20,247 bases of DNA from NCBI GenBank assembly GCA_050741515.1, contig JBOIFD010000128.1:1-20247 (forward strand). Reading direction: 5' to 3'. This DNA comes from DATEDA01 sp050741515 (GTDB taxonomy: Bacteria > Pseudomonadota > Gammaproteobacteria > Burkholderiales > SG8-39). This document shows, in pieces, positions 6,872-14,608 of this stretch (the stretch's first letter is position 1; each line of letters opens with the position of its first letter). The position numbers and the translations under genes are program-made. Below the pieces are notes generated by a model. The model did no database searches and had not been told where the DNA came from. It saw only the letters and a list, made by a program, of their open reading frames with translations.

Positions 6872-8419
6872 CTATGCGAGGCGTTGCCGCAGGTGATCGC
6901 CGACGCGCAACGCATTCGCGATGGCGGTCAGCGAGGGATTCACCGCGCCGATGCTCGGGAAGAAGCTGGTGTCCACGACGTACAGGTTGTCGAGCTCGTG
7001 CGCCTTGCAGTTGACGTCGAGCACCGAAGTCTTGGGATCGGTGCCGAACCGGCAGGTGCCGGACTGGTGGGCAACGCCGGCGATGGGAATGTGCTTTCCC
7101 ATGTAGAGACTGTTCGGGATCAGGTGCGGATGCATGTCCATGTGCTCCAGCATCGCCTGCAGCTTCTTTCGCAGCCGATCGACCGGCTCCACGTTCGTGA
7201 ACTCGTAGTGGAGCTGGATCTCGCCCCTGGAGTTCAAGGTGACGCGGTTCTGCGGCAGCGGCAGGTCTTCGCTCGTGAGCCAGAAGTCCACCGCGTGCCG
7301 GGCGATCCGATCCAGCGTGAAGCCGGGCGCGAACTTCGGCGCGTCGTCCTTGAACATCGGCCCCTGGGACTTGCCGAGCATCTGGATGTTGCCGAGCGGA
7401 AATTCGCAGTCCGGCGCGCCGAGATAGAAGTCGTTGATCGTGAGCGTCTTCTGGAACTCGGTCGGATTCTCGCGCCTGGAGAGCGCGACCAGCGCGACGG
7501 CGTTGTGGAACATGTAGTGGCGGCCCACCATGTCCGAACCGTTGGCCAGGCCGCGCGGATGTTTTTCGCTGGCCGACATCAGGAGCAGCCGCGCGGAGTT
7601 GGCCGCGCCGCAGGACACGACGACGATGCTGCCCGTGTATTCCTCGCGCCGGCCGTCGCGGTCCACGATCACCTTGGTGACCGCGCGTCCGCCGGCATCG
7701 GTCTCGAGCCGCTGGACGCGGGCGTTCGTCACCAGCGTCACGTTCGGGTACTGCAACGCGGGCCGAACGGCGACGACCTCGGCGTCGGCCTTGGCGTGGA
7801 CGAGGCAGGGATAGCCGTCACAGGAATTGCAGCGGATACACCGGCTGTGGGGACGATCCGCCTCGTCGAGCATGATGCCGGTCGGCGCGTACGCCGGCCG
7901 ATAGCCCGCGCGCTTCAAGGCATCGGCGATTTCCTGAACGCGCGGCTCGTGGCTCACGGGCGGGAACGAATACGGCGCGCTGGCCGGCGGATCGGTGGGG
8001 TCGTCGCCGCGCCGGCCGTGGACGTGGTAGAGCCTTTCCGCCTGCGTGTAGTACGGTTCGAGGTCCGCGTACCGGATCGGCCAGTCGGGCGTCAGGCCGT
8101 CCGCGGTGCGGTGGGCGGTGAAATCGTGCTCCCGCAACCGGAACATCGCTGCGCCGAACATCTTGGTCGCGCCGCCGACGAAGTAGTGGACCCCCGGCTG
8201 GAACGGCCTGCCGCTCGAGTCGTACCACGTGTCCTGCGACACGTAACGGTTGTTCACGAAGACTTCGGTCGCGTCCCAGTTCTGTTTCTCGCGCGGCAGA
8301 TAGCCGCCGCGTTCGAGGACGAGGATGCGCTTGCCGGAGGGTGCGAGCCTGAGGGCCAGCGTGCCGCCACCGGCCCCGCTGCCGACGATGATGAGATCGT
8401 AGCGCTCGTTGCTGGTCAT
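6872..8419 (-). CDS. GMC-family FAD-dependent oxidoreductase with Cys cluster
   Basis: A 515-residue flavoprotein. IVGSGAGGG (residues 11-19) is the FAD-binding Rossmann motif. The C-terminal GMC domain contains H451 (HQSGTCR) and N494 (GAVNPSLTAIANAL), the usual catalytic His-Asn pair. C194, C197, C200 and C205 form C-X2-C-X2-C-X4-C, resembling the iron-sulfur region of bacterial gluconate, glucose or fructose dehydrogenase GMC subunits. No signal peptide is seen, and no small gamma subunit or cytochrome c partner is adjacent, unlike those periplasmic complexes. The ATG at 8419 is chosen because MTSNERYDLIIVGSGAGG is the natural family start; its ribosome binding site is poor. It is the first gene of the operon with MFS and SDR genes. 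It probably oxidises a sugar or alcohol. Confidence 0.87.
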   Translation of the reverse strand: MTSNERYDLIIVGSGAGGGTLALRLAPSGKRILVLERGGYLPREKQNWDATEVFVNNRYVSQDTWYDSSGRPFQPGVHYFVGGATKMFGAAMFRLREHDFTAHRTADGLTPDWPIRYADLEPYYTQAERLYHVHGRRGDDPTDPPASAPYSFPPVSHEPRVQEIADALKRAGYRPAYAPTGIMLDEADRPHSRCIRCNSCDGYPCLVHAKADAEVVAVRPALQYPNVTLVTNARVQRLETDAGGRAVTKVIVDRDGRREEYTGSIVVVSCGAANSARLLLMSASEKHPRGLANGSDMVGRHYMFHNAVALVALSRRENPTEFQKTLTINDFYLGAPDCEFPLGNIQMLGKSQGPMFKDDAPKFAPGFTLDRIARHAVDFWLTSEDLPLPQNRVTLNSRGEIQLHYEFTNVEPVDRLRKKLQAMLEHMDMHPHLIPNSLYMGKHIPIAGVAHQSGTCRFGTDPKTSVLDVNCKAHELDNLYVVDTSFFPSIGAVNPSLTAIANALRVGDHLRQRLA

Positions 8420-8659
8420 GAGGTAAACGGCGGGTTGTCGCGAAACCGCGGGTCGCTCGCGAGCCTGCGATGATACGTCAGGACCGGTCGCGGTCCGTCC
8501 GGGTCTTTCGGTCGTAGTAGAATTTTCGCGGCGACTCGATGAGCTGGTCGTCGATCGGCATCCGGATCGGGCCCGGCGCGGTTGCGCTTCAGACTTGGAT
8601 CCGCCGCTGGAACGATGCCCTGCCGGGACCACGGCGCCGGCGGCTCAACGGGAGGCCGG
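8420..8659. other. Divergent intergenic region, no convincing gene
   Basis: This 240-nt stretch separates the divergent GMC and GH15 genes. An inverted repeat GGACC-N6-GGTCC occurs at 8481-8496, but its spacer is not the 2 nt of the shared promoter blocks and the flanks differ. TAGAAT at 8518-8523 is a possible plus-strand -10 for GH15 without a good -35. Open frames crossing the region in both directions have no family resemblance. Confidence 0.4.
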
Positions 8660-10456
8660 ATGGCGCTTCGCATCGAGGACTACGGGCTGATCGGCGACAC
8701 CCGCACCGCGGCGCTGGTCGGCAGCGACGGTTCGATCGACTGGCTGTGCCTGCCGCGCTTCGATTCACCCGCGTGTTTCGCGAACCTGCTCGGCACCGAG
8801 AAGAACGGCCGCTGGCGCATCGCCCCGGCCGGGGACGTCGTAGCCGTGACGCGACGGTATCGGCCCGCGACGCTCGTGCTCGAAACCGAGTTCGAGACGG
8901 CCGCCGGCGTGGTTCGGATCGTCGACTGCATGCCCATGCGAATGTCCCAGCCACGGATCGTCCGCGTCGTGGAGGGCGTGCGCGGCGTCGTGCCGATGTC
9001 CGTTCGACTCAACCCGCGGTTCGACTACGGCAAGACCGTGCCGTGGATCAGCGTCGACGGGCAGGCGGTGCGCGCCGGGGCGGGGCCCGAGGCGGTGGAG
9101 CTGCGGGCCGACGTGCCGATCACGACCCGGGAGCATCGGCTCGAGGCCGAGTTCGCCGTGCGCGAGGGCGAGCGCGCCGGTTTCGTCCTCACCTGGCACC
9201 TCTCCTGGGAAGACGCGCCCCCGCCGATCGACCCCATCGACGCGGTCGCCGAGACCGACGCCTGGTGGCGCGCCTGGTCGGGTCGGTCGACCTATCGAGG
9301 GGCGTGGAAGAACGAGGTCGAGCGCTCCCTCATCACGCTCAAGGCTCTGACCTACGCGCCGACCGGGGGCATCGTGGCGGCCGTCACCACGTCGCTGCCC
9401 GAGCGCCTCGGCGGCGTGCGGAACTGGGACTACCGGTTCTGCTGGATCCGGGACGCGGCGCTCGCGCTCGACTCGCTCATGGCCGCCGGATATGTCGAGG
9501 AGGCGACTCAATGGCGCGACTGGGTGATCCGCGCCGTCGCCGGCGACCCCGAGGACCTGCAGATCATGTACGGGATCGGCGGAGAGCGCCGGCTCGACGA
9601 GTACGAGCTCCCGTGGCTCCCGGGCTACGAGGGCTCCGCCCCGGTGCGGGTCGGGAACGCCGCATCGGGTCAGCGGCAGCTGGACGTGTATGGCGAGCTG
9701 ATCGACACGATCTATCGGGCGCGGCAGCTCGGCATGACTCCCGTCCCCGGAGCGCTGGATCCCGCCCAAGGCGTCATCCGGTGGCTCGAGGATCACTGGC
9801 GCGAGCCGGACGATGGCATCTGGGAGGTCCGGGGACCCCGGCGTCAATTCGTTCATTCGAAGGTGATGGCCTGGGTCGCCGCCGACCGGCTGATGAAGAT
9901 GGCGGAAGCATCCGGCTACGCGGCGCCGCTGGAGGGGCTGCGGCGGATGCGGGACGACATCCACGAGGAGGTGTGCCGGAAGGGCTACGACGCGGCGCGG
10001 AACACGTTCACCCAGTACTACGGATCCACGCAGCTCGACGCCGCCCTCCTGCTGATCCCGCGGGTCGGGTTCCTGCCGGCGTCCGACCCGCGCGTCGTGG
10101 GCACCGTGAACGCCATCCAGCGGGAGCTCGTGCGCGACGGGTTCGTGATGCGCTACATCCCGGACGAGGGCGCGGCCGACGGGCTGCCGCCGGGGGAAGG
10201 CGCGTTCCTCGCCTGCAGCTTCTGGCTGGTCATCGACCTGGCGATGCTCGGCCGACGCGAGGAGGCACAGCACCTCTTCGACCGGTTGCTCGCGCTGCGA
10301 AACGATCTTGGACTCTTCTCGGAGGAATACGACCCGCAGCACCGGCGCCTGATCGGCAACTTTCCCCAGGCGTTCACTCACCTGACGCTCATCGCGAGCG
10401 CCGTGGCCCTCACGGCGGCTGGCGGCACGCACGGATCAACCCCCGGGGACCGATGA
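8660..10456 (+). CDS. Glycoside hydrolase family 15 (glucoamylase/trehalase-like)
   Basis: A 598-residue protein. The N-terminal trehalase-like domain begins IEDYGLIGDTRTAALVGSDG and continues SIDWLCLPRFDSPACF. An (alpha/alpha)6 GH15 domain follows, with RNWDYRFCWIRDAALAL as the substrate-pocket signature. Candidate catalytic glutamates are E389 (DGIWEVRG, general acid) and the E555-E556 pair (GLFSEEYDP, general base). Such enzymes release glucose from alpha-glucans or trehalose; which one is not decidable here. There is no signal peptide, so it acts in the cytoplasm. The ATG at 8660 has a strong GGGAGG 4 nt upstream and gives the conserved start. The upstream in-frame extension to 8582 is non-conserved. 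It overlaps the epimerase gene by ATGA. Confidence 0.92.
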   Translation: MALRIEDYGLIGDTRTAALVGSDGSIDWLCLPRFDSPACFANLLGTEKNGRWRIAPAGDVVAVTRRYRPATLVLETEFETAAGVVRIVDCMPMRMSQPRIVRVVEGVRGVVPMSVRLNPRFDYGKTVPWISVDGQAVRAGAGPEAVELRADVPITTREHRLEAEFAVREGERAGFVLTWHLSWEDAPPPIDPIDAVAETDAWWRAWSGRSTYRGAWKNEVERSLITLKALTYAPTGGIVAAVTTSLPERLGGVRNWDYRFCWIRDAALALDSLMAAGYVEEATQWRDWVIRAVAGDPEDLQIMYGIGGERRLDEYELPWLPGYEGSAPVRVGNAASGQRQLDVYGELIDTIYRARQLGMTPVPGALDPAQGVIRWLEDHWREPDDGIWEVRGPRRQFVHSKVMAWVAADRLMKMAEASGYAAPLEGLRRMRDDIHEEVCRKGYDAARNTFTQYYGSTQLDAALLLIPRVGFLPASDPRVVGTVNAIQRELVRDGFVMRYIPDEGAADGLPPGEGAFLACSFWLVIDLAMLGRREEAQHLFDRLLALRNDLGLFSEEYDPQHRRLIGNFPQAFTHLTLIASAVALTAAGGTHGSTPGDR

Positions 10457-11394
10457 GCCCGGCCCGCGCCGACGCGCCGCCGTCGGGGGAGCAGCACGAG
10501 ATCCGCCGCGGCCCGCACCGGGCGATCGTGACCGAGGTGGGCGCGACCCTGCGCCACTACTCGTTGGACGACGTGGACATCATCGATGGGTTCGGAGCCG
10601 AGGAGTGGTCGCCCGCCGGCCGCGGGCAGGTGCTGGCGCCCTGGCCGAACCGGCTCGACCGCGGCCGGTACCGGTTCGAGGGTCGGGACGGCCGCGCGGC
10701 GCTGGACGAGCCCGAGCTGCAGAACGCGATCCACGGGCTCGTGCGATGGCTCCCGTGGAGGACGGCCTCGAAGTCAGCCGACGGGGTTGAGCTCGCCTGC
10801 GTGCTGCATCCTCAGCCGGGGTACCCGTGGCAGCTCGACCTGCAGGTCGGATATCACCTCGACGGGACGGGTCTCACCGTTGCCGCCCGGGCAAGGAACG
10901 CCTCGCGCGTTCCCGCGCCCTTCGGGATCGGGTTCCACCCGTACCTGACGGTGGGCATGGCGATCGATGACGCGGTCCTGCAGATTCCCGCCACCCGATG
11001 TCTGGTGACGAACGACCGGGGGCTGCCGATCGGGACCGAGCCGGTCGCCGGGTCGGACCTCGATTTCGCCGCACCGCGGCCCATCGGATCGCTGCAGCTC
11101 GACACCGGCTACACGGACCTCGTGCGCGGATCCGACAACCTCGCGCGCGCCTTCCTGGGAAGGCCCGACGCGGGCCGACGCGTCTGCCTGTGGGCCGATC
11201 CCTTGTTCCGCTACCTCATGGTGTACACGGGCGACACGCTGGAGCCTGCGTCCCGACGACGCTGCGCGGTGGCGATCGAGCCCATGACCTGCCCCCCGAA
11301 CGCGCTTCGTTCGGGGATCGATCTCCTGGCGATCAGGCCCGGGGAAGTCGTGGAGGGCCGCTGGGGGTTGGTGCCTCCCCCACCGGCACCGTGA
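10453..11394 (+). CDS. Aldose 1-epimerase (galactose mutarotase-like)
   Basis: A 313-residue beta-sandwich enzyme interconverting alpha and beta anomers of an aldose. APWPNRL (62-68), NAIHG (H94), FGIGFHPYL (H162, expected general acid) and AIEPMTCPPNA (E276, expected general base) are the recognised GalM-family positions. The start ATG overlaps the GH15 stop (ATGA), so the genes are translationally coupled and likely act in sequence: GH15 inverts the anomer and releases beta-glucose, which the epimerase equilibrates. The 3' end overlaps the 3' end of the convergent histidine kinase by 62 nt. The protein sits at the C-terminal end of a 951-codon open frame whose first part is antisense-free shadow of GH15. 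Confidence 0.88.
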   Translation: MSPARADAPPSGEQHEIRRGPHRAIVTEVGATLRHYSLDDVDIIDGFGAEEWSPAGRGQVLAPWPNRLDRGRYRFEGRDGRAALDEPELQNAIHGLVRWLPWRTASKSADGVELACVLHPQPGYPWQLDLQVGYHLDGTGLTVAARARNASRVPAPFGIGFHPYLTVGMAIDDAVLQIPATRCLVTNDRGLPIGTEPVAGSDLDFAAPRPIGSLQLDTGYTDLVRGSDNLARAFLGRPDAGRRVCLWADPLFRYLMVYTGDTLEPASRRRCAVAIEPMTCPPNALRSGIDLLAIRPGEVVEGRWGLVPPPPAP

Positions 11395-13777
11395 AGTAAA
11401 AGGTCGCGCCCCGGTCGGGGTTGTTCTCCACCCACAGCCGCCCGCCGTGGGCCTCGATGATGGCGCGGCTGATGGCCAGTCCCATGCCGAGCCCTTCGCG
11501 CTTGGTGGTGTAGAACGGCTGGAAAACCCGCTCCAGGTCGTCGGCGCCGAGGCCGGTGCCGCGGTCGCGCACCGCCACCTTGACCATCCGCGTGCCGTCC
11601 GCTGTCGCCCGCACCACGACGTGCCGCTGGTGCGCCGGACAATCCTTCATGGCGTCGAACGCGTTCACGAGCAGATTGAGGGCGACTTGCTGCAACTCGA
11701 TCCGGTCGCCCTGCACCGGCGGAACGCCGGGATCGGCCTCGACCGAGACCCGGCTGCTGCGCAGGGCGGCGTCGCTGCGGAGGAGCAGGACGACGTCGCC
11801 GATGACGCCGCCGAGGTCGAGCGGCGCGAAGGCGGGCTGCTCCTTCCGGACGAGCGCGCGCAGCCGGCGGATGACCTCGCTCGCGCGCTTGTCGTCCGCG
11901 ACGACATCCTTCAGGATCTCCCGGACCTCGTCCAGGTCGGCCGGGTCGGAAGCGAGGAAGTGCTGGGCCGTCTGCACATTGCTGAGAATGGCGGTGAGCG
12001 GCTGGTTCAACTCGTGCGCGAGCGACGCCGCCAGCTCGCCCATCGTGGAGAGGCGGGTGACATGGGCGAGCTCCGCGCGGTGCCGCTGCGCGTCCAGCTC
12101 CGCTTCCTTCCGCGCGGTGACGTCGATGATCGAGGCCAGCGTGAACAGCCCCTCCGACGTCCGGAGCGGGGTGAGACCGATTTCGACCGGAACCTCGCCG
12201 CCGTACTTGCGCCGACCGAAGAGCTCCCGCCCGGCCCCCATGGTGCGGGCCGTCGGATCGGCGAAGTAGCGGCCGCGATCGTCCGGGTGCCGGGCACGGA
12301 ACCGCTCCGGAATGAGCATCTCGATCGGACGCCCGATGAGCTCCTCGCGAGCGTAGCCGAAGACCGTCTCCGCCGCCGCGTTGACCAGGGTGATCGTGCC
12401 CTCTCGGGTCACCACGATCATCGCATTCGGCGTCGCTTCCAGGACCTGCCCGGTGCGCTCCCCGGTCAGCTTGCGCTCGGTGACGTCGTCGACACAACCG
12501 ATGTACCCGAGGAACGTCCCGTCCGGCGCCAGGCGCGGCACACCCTTGTCCGAGACCCAGCGGAATTCCCCGTCGTGCCGGCGCAAGCGGTACTCCAGCG
12601 TGAACTCTCGCCGTGCGGCGAAGGCGTCGCCGTAGGCTGCGAGGCAACGCTCGAGATCGTCGGGATGGACTCCCTCGGTCCAGCCGTTACCGACCTCCTG
12701 CTCCGACGTCCGTCCGGTGAAATCGAGCCAGGTCTTGTTGAGAAAGGTGCAGAGCCTGTCCCCGCCCGACATCCAGATGAGCACGGGCGCGGCGTCGGCC
12801 ATCGAGCGGAACCGCGCCTCGCTCTCGCGGAGGACGTTCGTCCGCGCCCGCCGCTCCGCGATCAGTGCCGCCAGGAACATCAGCGGCAGGGAGATCACGA
12901 CGAGGAACAACTGGAGCGCGAGCACGTTCTCGGCCGGACTGCTCGTGACGAACGGCCCGTGCCCCCGGACCGTTCCGGAGATCGACAGGAACGCGACGAT
13001 CAGGAGCGACGCATTGACTCCGGCCGGGCCGAATCGCACTGCCGCCCACAGGAGGAACGGCAGGGGCAAGTAGACCAGCGCCGGAAGGGTCGCTTCGCCG
13101 GGAGTCGGCCAACTGAAGACGCCGAAGCCGACGGCGAGCAGCCCGCCGCCGATCAGGCAGGCTTCGATGAGGCGCGCGAGAGGAGCTCTTCCGGAGGCAG
13201 TGCGAGCGGCGCCGATCGAGGTGAGGATCGCCGGGGCCAGCGTCAGGTACGCGAGGGCCTCGGACAGAAACCAGGCACGCCAATAGAACCCGTAGCTCTC
13301 TGCCCCGCCGGCGAAAGCGCCGACGAACGCGGAGATGAAAGGGGCGAGAACGGCCGCGATGACGACATAGGCCACAAGGTTCCGCAGACTGTCGAACGCG
13401 CGGAGACCGTCGGCGAAGCGACGCACACCGACCGCAGCGACGAGGATTTCGATGATTCCGGCGGCCACGAACAGGATCGCCGAGATGGGGAAACCGGCGC
13501 GGGCGTCGTTGATGATCGAGGTGAAGTACGCCGCGAGGATGTATGCCCACCAGTGCCGGACGGGGGCCACGACCAGCACGCTGAAGAGAATCGCACCCGT
13601 CGGCCAGAGCGGCGAGATGTAGTGCGGCGGGAACTTGTGCGCGAAGCCGACCTCGGTGCTCAGGTAACAGATGGCGCCAACGAGCAGGACTCGCAGCGCC
13701 AGCGGGACGGCGCGCGCAACACGGGGAGTGATTTCTCCTCCGGCTCCGTCGGGCCGATGGGTGACGGTGCCCGTCAC
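11333..13777 (-). CDS. MASE1-PAS-PAS hybrid-less sensor histidine kinase
   Basis: An 814-residue membrane kinase. Residues about 20-310 form a multi-helix MASE1 sensor domain with the HYISPLWPTGAILF signature. PAS1 (about 320-430, ending GCVDDVTERK) and PAS2 (about 440-560, ending SIIDVTARK) follow. HisKA has ASLAHELNQPLTAIL with phospho-acceptor H588. HATPase_c has the N box LNLLVNAFDAM, G1 VRDRGTGLG, F box FQPFYTTK and G2 GLGMGLAIS. There is no C-terminal receiver. The GTG at 13777 is preferred, with AAGGTG as Shine-Dalgarno. The ATG at 13924 would add 49 non-conserved residues and lies inside the palindrome of promoter copy 2. Divergent from the receiver gene, it is the obvious donor for the two response regulators nearby. 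Confidence 0.88.
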   Translation of the reverse strand: MTGTVTHRPDGAGGEITPRVARAVPLALRVLLVGAICYLSTEVGFAHKFPPHYISPLWPTGAILFSVLVVAPVRHWWAYILAAYFTSIINDARAGFPISAILFVAAGIIEILVAAVGVRRFADGLRAFDSLRNLVAYVVIAAVLAPFISAFVGAFAGGAESYGFYWRAWFLSEALAYLTLAPAILTSIGAARTASGRAPLARLIEACLIGGGLLAVGFGVFSWPTPGEATLPALVYLPLPFLLWAAVRFGPAGVNASLLIVAFLSISGTVRGHGPFVTSSPAENVLALQLFLVVISLPLMFLAALIAERRARTNVLRESEARFRSMADAAPVLIWMSGGDRLCTFLNKTWLDFTGRTSEQEVGNGWTEGVHPDDLERCLAAYGDAFAARREFTLEYRLRRHDGEFRWVSDKGVPRLAPDGTFLGYIGCVDDVTERKLTGERTGQVLEATPNAMIVVTREGTITLVNAAAETVFGYAREELIGRPIEMLIPERFRARHPDDRGRYFADPTARTMGAGRELFGRRKYGGEVPVEIGLTPLRTSEGLFTLASIIDVTARKEAELDAQRHRAELAHVTRLSTMGELAASLAHELNQPLTAILSNVQTAQHFLASDPADLDEVREILKDVVADDKRASEVIRRLRALVRKEQPAFAPLDLGGVIGDVVLLLRSDAALRSSRVSVEADPGVPPVQGDRIELQQVALNLLVNAFDAMKDCPAHQRHVVVRATADGTRMVKVAVRDRGTGLGADDLERVFQPFYTTKREGLGMGLAISRAIIEAHGGRLWVENNPDRGATFYFTVPVGEAPTPSGPPRLPRA

Positions 13778-13914
13778 TGCGGCACCTTGGTGCTGGCCTG
13801 TCTGATCGTCATCACTGGTCTGAGCGCAGCAACGCGGCGCGATTGTCTCCCTTCTGCAGCCGCCTCGCACCGGATCGGCCCCGGCCGGGCGCGGGGCTTC
13901 CCGGGGCCTTTCCC

Positions 13915-13960
13915 ATAGGACCATGGTCCGATTTCCGGTTTCAGCGGGGTAGCCGATACT
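13915..13960 (+). promoter_or_regulatory. Shared promoter block, copy 2 (receiver/SYLF unit)
   Basis: ATAG, then the palindrome GGACC-AT-GGTCC (13918-13929), then GATTTC, then 19 nt, then GATACT (13955-13960). It is identical in layout to copies 1 and 3. The predicted start is near 13967. The palindrome lies between the divergent kinase and receiver genes and could affect both, but the -10 is present only in the plus direction. Confidence 0.6.
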
Positions 13961-13966
13961 GGCGCC

Positions 13967-14139
13967 GTGCCCGAGCCGAAACGCCTGCGGCCGGCCGGAG
14001 CGCAGAAGGCGGCGCGGGCGAGCGGGAACCAGCGTGCTGCACGACGACCGCTTTCCGGGTCACTGCCTGCGCGACCTCGCCTCCTCCTCGGCTCGCGTAG
14101 GCGTCCCCCGCGGACCTCGGTCCGCGGGGGTGTTTTCTT
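13967..14139 (+). ncRNA. Candidate terminated leader or small RNA
   Basis: The predicted start of promoter copy 2 and the intrinsic terminator at 14105-14139 bracket about 170 nt with no recognisable gene. Forward frames here (for example from a GTG at 13967) are Arg/Ala/Pro-rich, lack a good ribosome binding site, and the longest runs through the terminator. The RNA could be a free small RNA, or the leader of the receiver/SYLF mRNA under attenuation. No known RNA family was recognised. Confidence 0.35.
14105..14139 (+). terminator. Strong intrinsic terminator upstream of receiver gene
   Basis: A perfect 12-bp stem CCCCCGCGGACC/GGTCCGCGGGGG with a TC tip is followed by TGTTTTCTT. The T-tract is on the plus strand only. 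No coding gene precedes it on that strand, so it must act on the leader from promoter copy 2 (or on antisense read-through). The stem also contains GGACC-N2-GGTCC, the core of the shared promoter palindrome. Confidence 0.8.
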
Positions 14140-14181
14140 CTCGACGAATGAAGGGGCGTGCGCGACGTACCCGCGGTGCCG

Positions 14182-14583
14182 ATGACCCCACGACTGCGCG
14201 TGTTGCTGGTCGACGACGACGACTCGGTGCGCCGCGCGTTGGCGCGAGCGATCCGCCGGGCGGGGTTCGATGTGCTGGCCTTTCCGAGCGCCGAAGCGCT
14301 GCTCGCCCACGGCCTTCCCGAGCGCGACGCGTGCCTCGTGCTCGACGTGAGCATGCCCGGGATCGACGGCATCGAGTTCAAGCGGACGCTCGCCGCCGGG
14401 GGCCGCGATCTCCCCACGATCTTCATCACCGCGCTCGAGCCCAAGAAGGTGAGCGAGGCGCTCGCCGCGCTCGCGCCGGTGGCGGTACTCTACAAGCCCT
14501 TCAACAACGAAGACCTGCTCGCGGCGATCGAGCGGGCCGGTGACACGAGCCGGCACCCGCAAAGGCGTCGCAATTCCACGTGA
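14182..14583 (+). CDS. Single-domain receiver (CheY-like) response regulator
   Basis: A 133-residue lone receiver. LRVLLVDDDDSVRRAL gives the acidic pocket, D55 in CLVLDVSMPGIDG is the phospho-acceptor, and T83 (FITA) and K105 (LYKPF) complete the switch residues. There is no output domain. The sequence resembles FixJ-type receivers, so it may be a phosphorelay intermediate, a phosphate sink, or a competitor of the full-length regulator nearby. The ATG at 14182 gives the usual short lead-in but has no Shine-Dalgarno. A GTG at 14158 (8 residues longer) has AAGGGG almost touching it, so the start is uncertain. The SYLF gene follows after 25 nt, probably on the same mRNA. Confidence 0.82.
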   Translation: MTPRLRVLLVDDDDSVRRALARAIRRAGFDVLAFPSAEALLAHGLPERDACLVLDVSMPGIDGIEFKRTLAAGGRDLPTIFITALEPKKVSEALAALAPVAVLYKPFNNEDLLAAIERAGDTSRHPQRRRNST

Positions 14584-14608
14584 CATCCCTGACGAAAGGA
14601 GCTCTCCG

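Noticed and set aside
7669..7680. ATCACC/GGTGA palindrome with ACCTTGGT core inside the GMC gene
   Set aside because: Lies within conserved coding sequence and lacks flanks and a -10; best explained by codon choice.
6884..8473. 529-codon plus-strand open frame opposite the GMC oxidoreductase
   Set aside because: No family resemblance; the minus strand carries the FAD motif and the His-Asn active site.
8481..8496. GGACC-N6-GGTCC inverted repeat upstream of GH15, as a fourth regulon site
   Set aside because: The spacer is 6 nt instead of 2, the ATAG and ATTTC flanks are absent and no GATACT follows at the fixed distance.
11447..13918. 823-codon open frame on the plus strand opposite the histidine kinase
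   Set aside because: No recognisable family; the kinase strand has full MASE1, PAS, HisKA and HATPase motifs.
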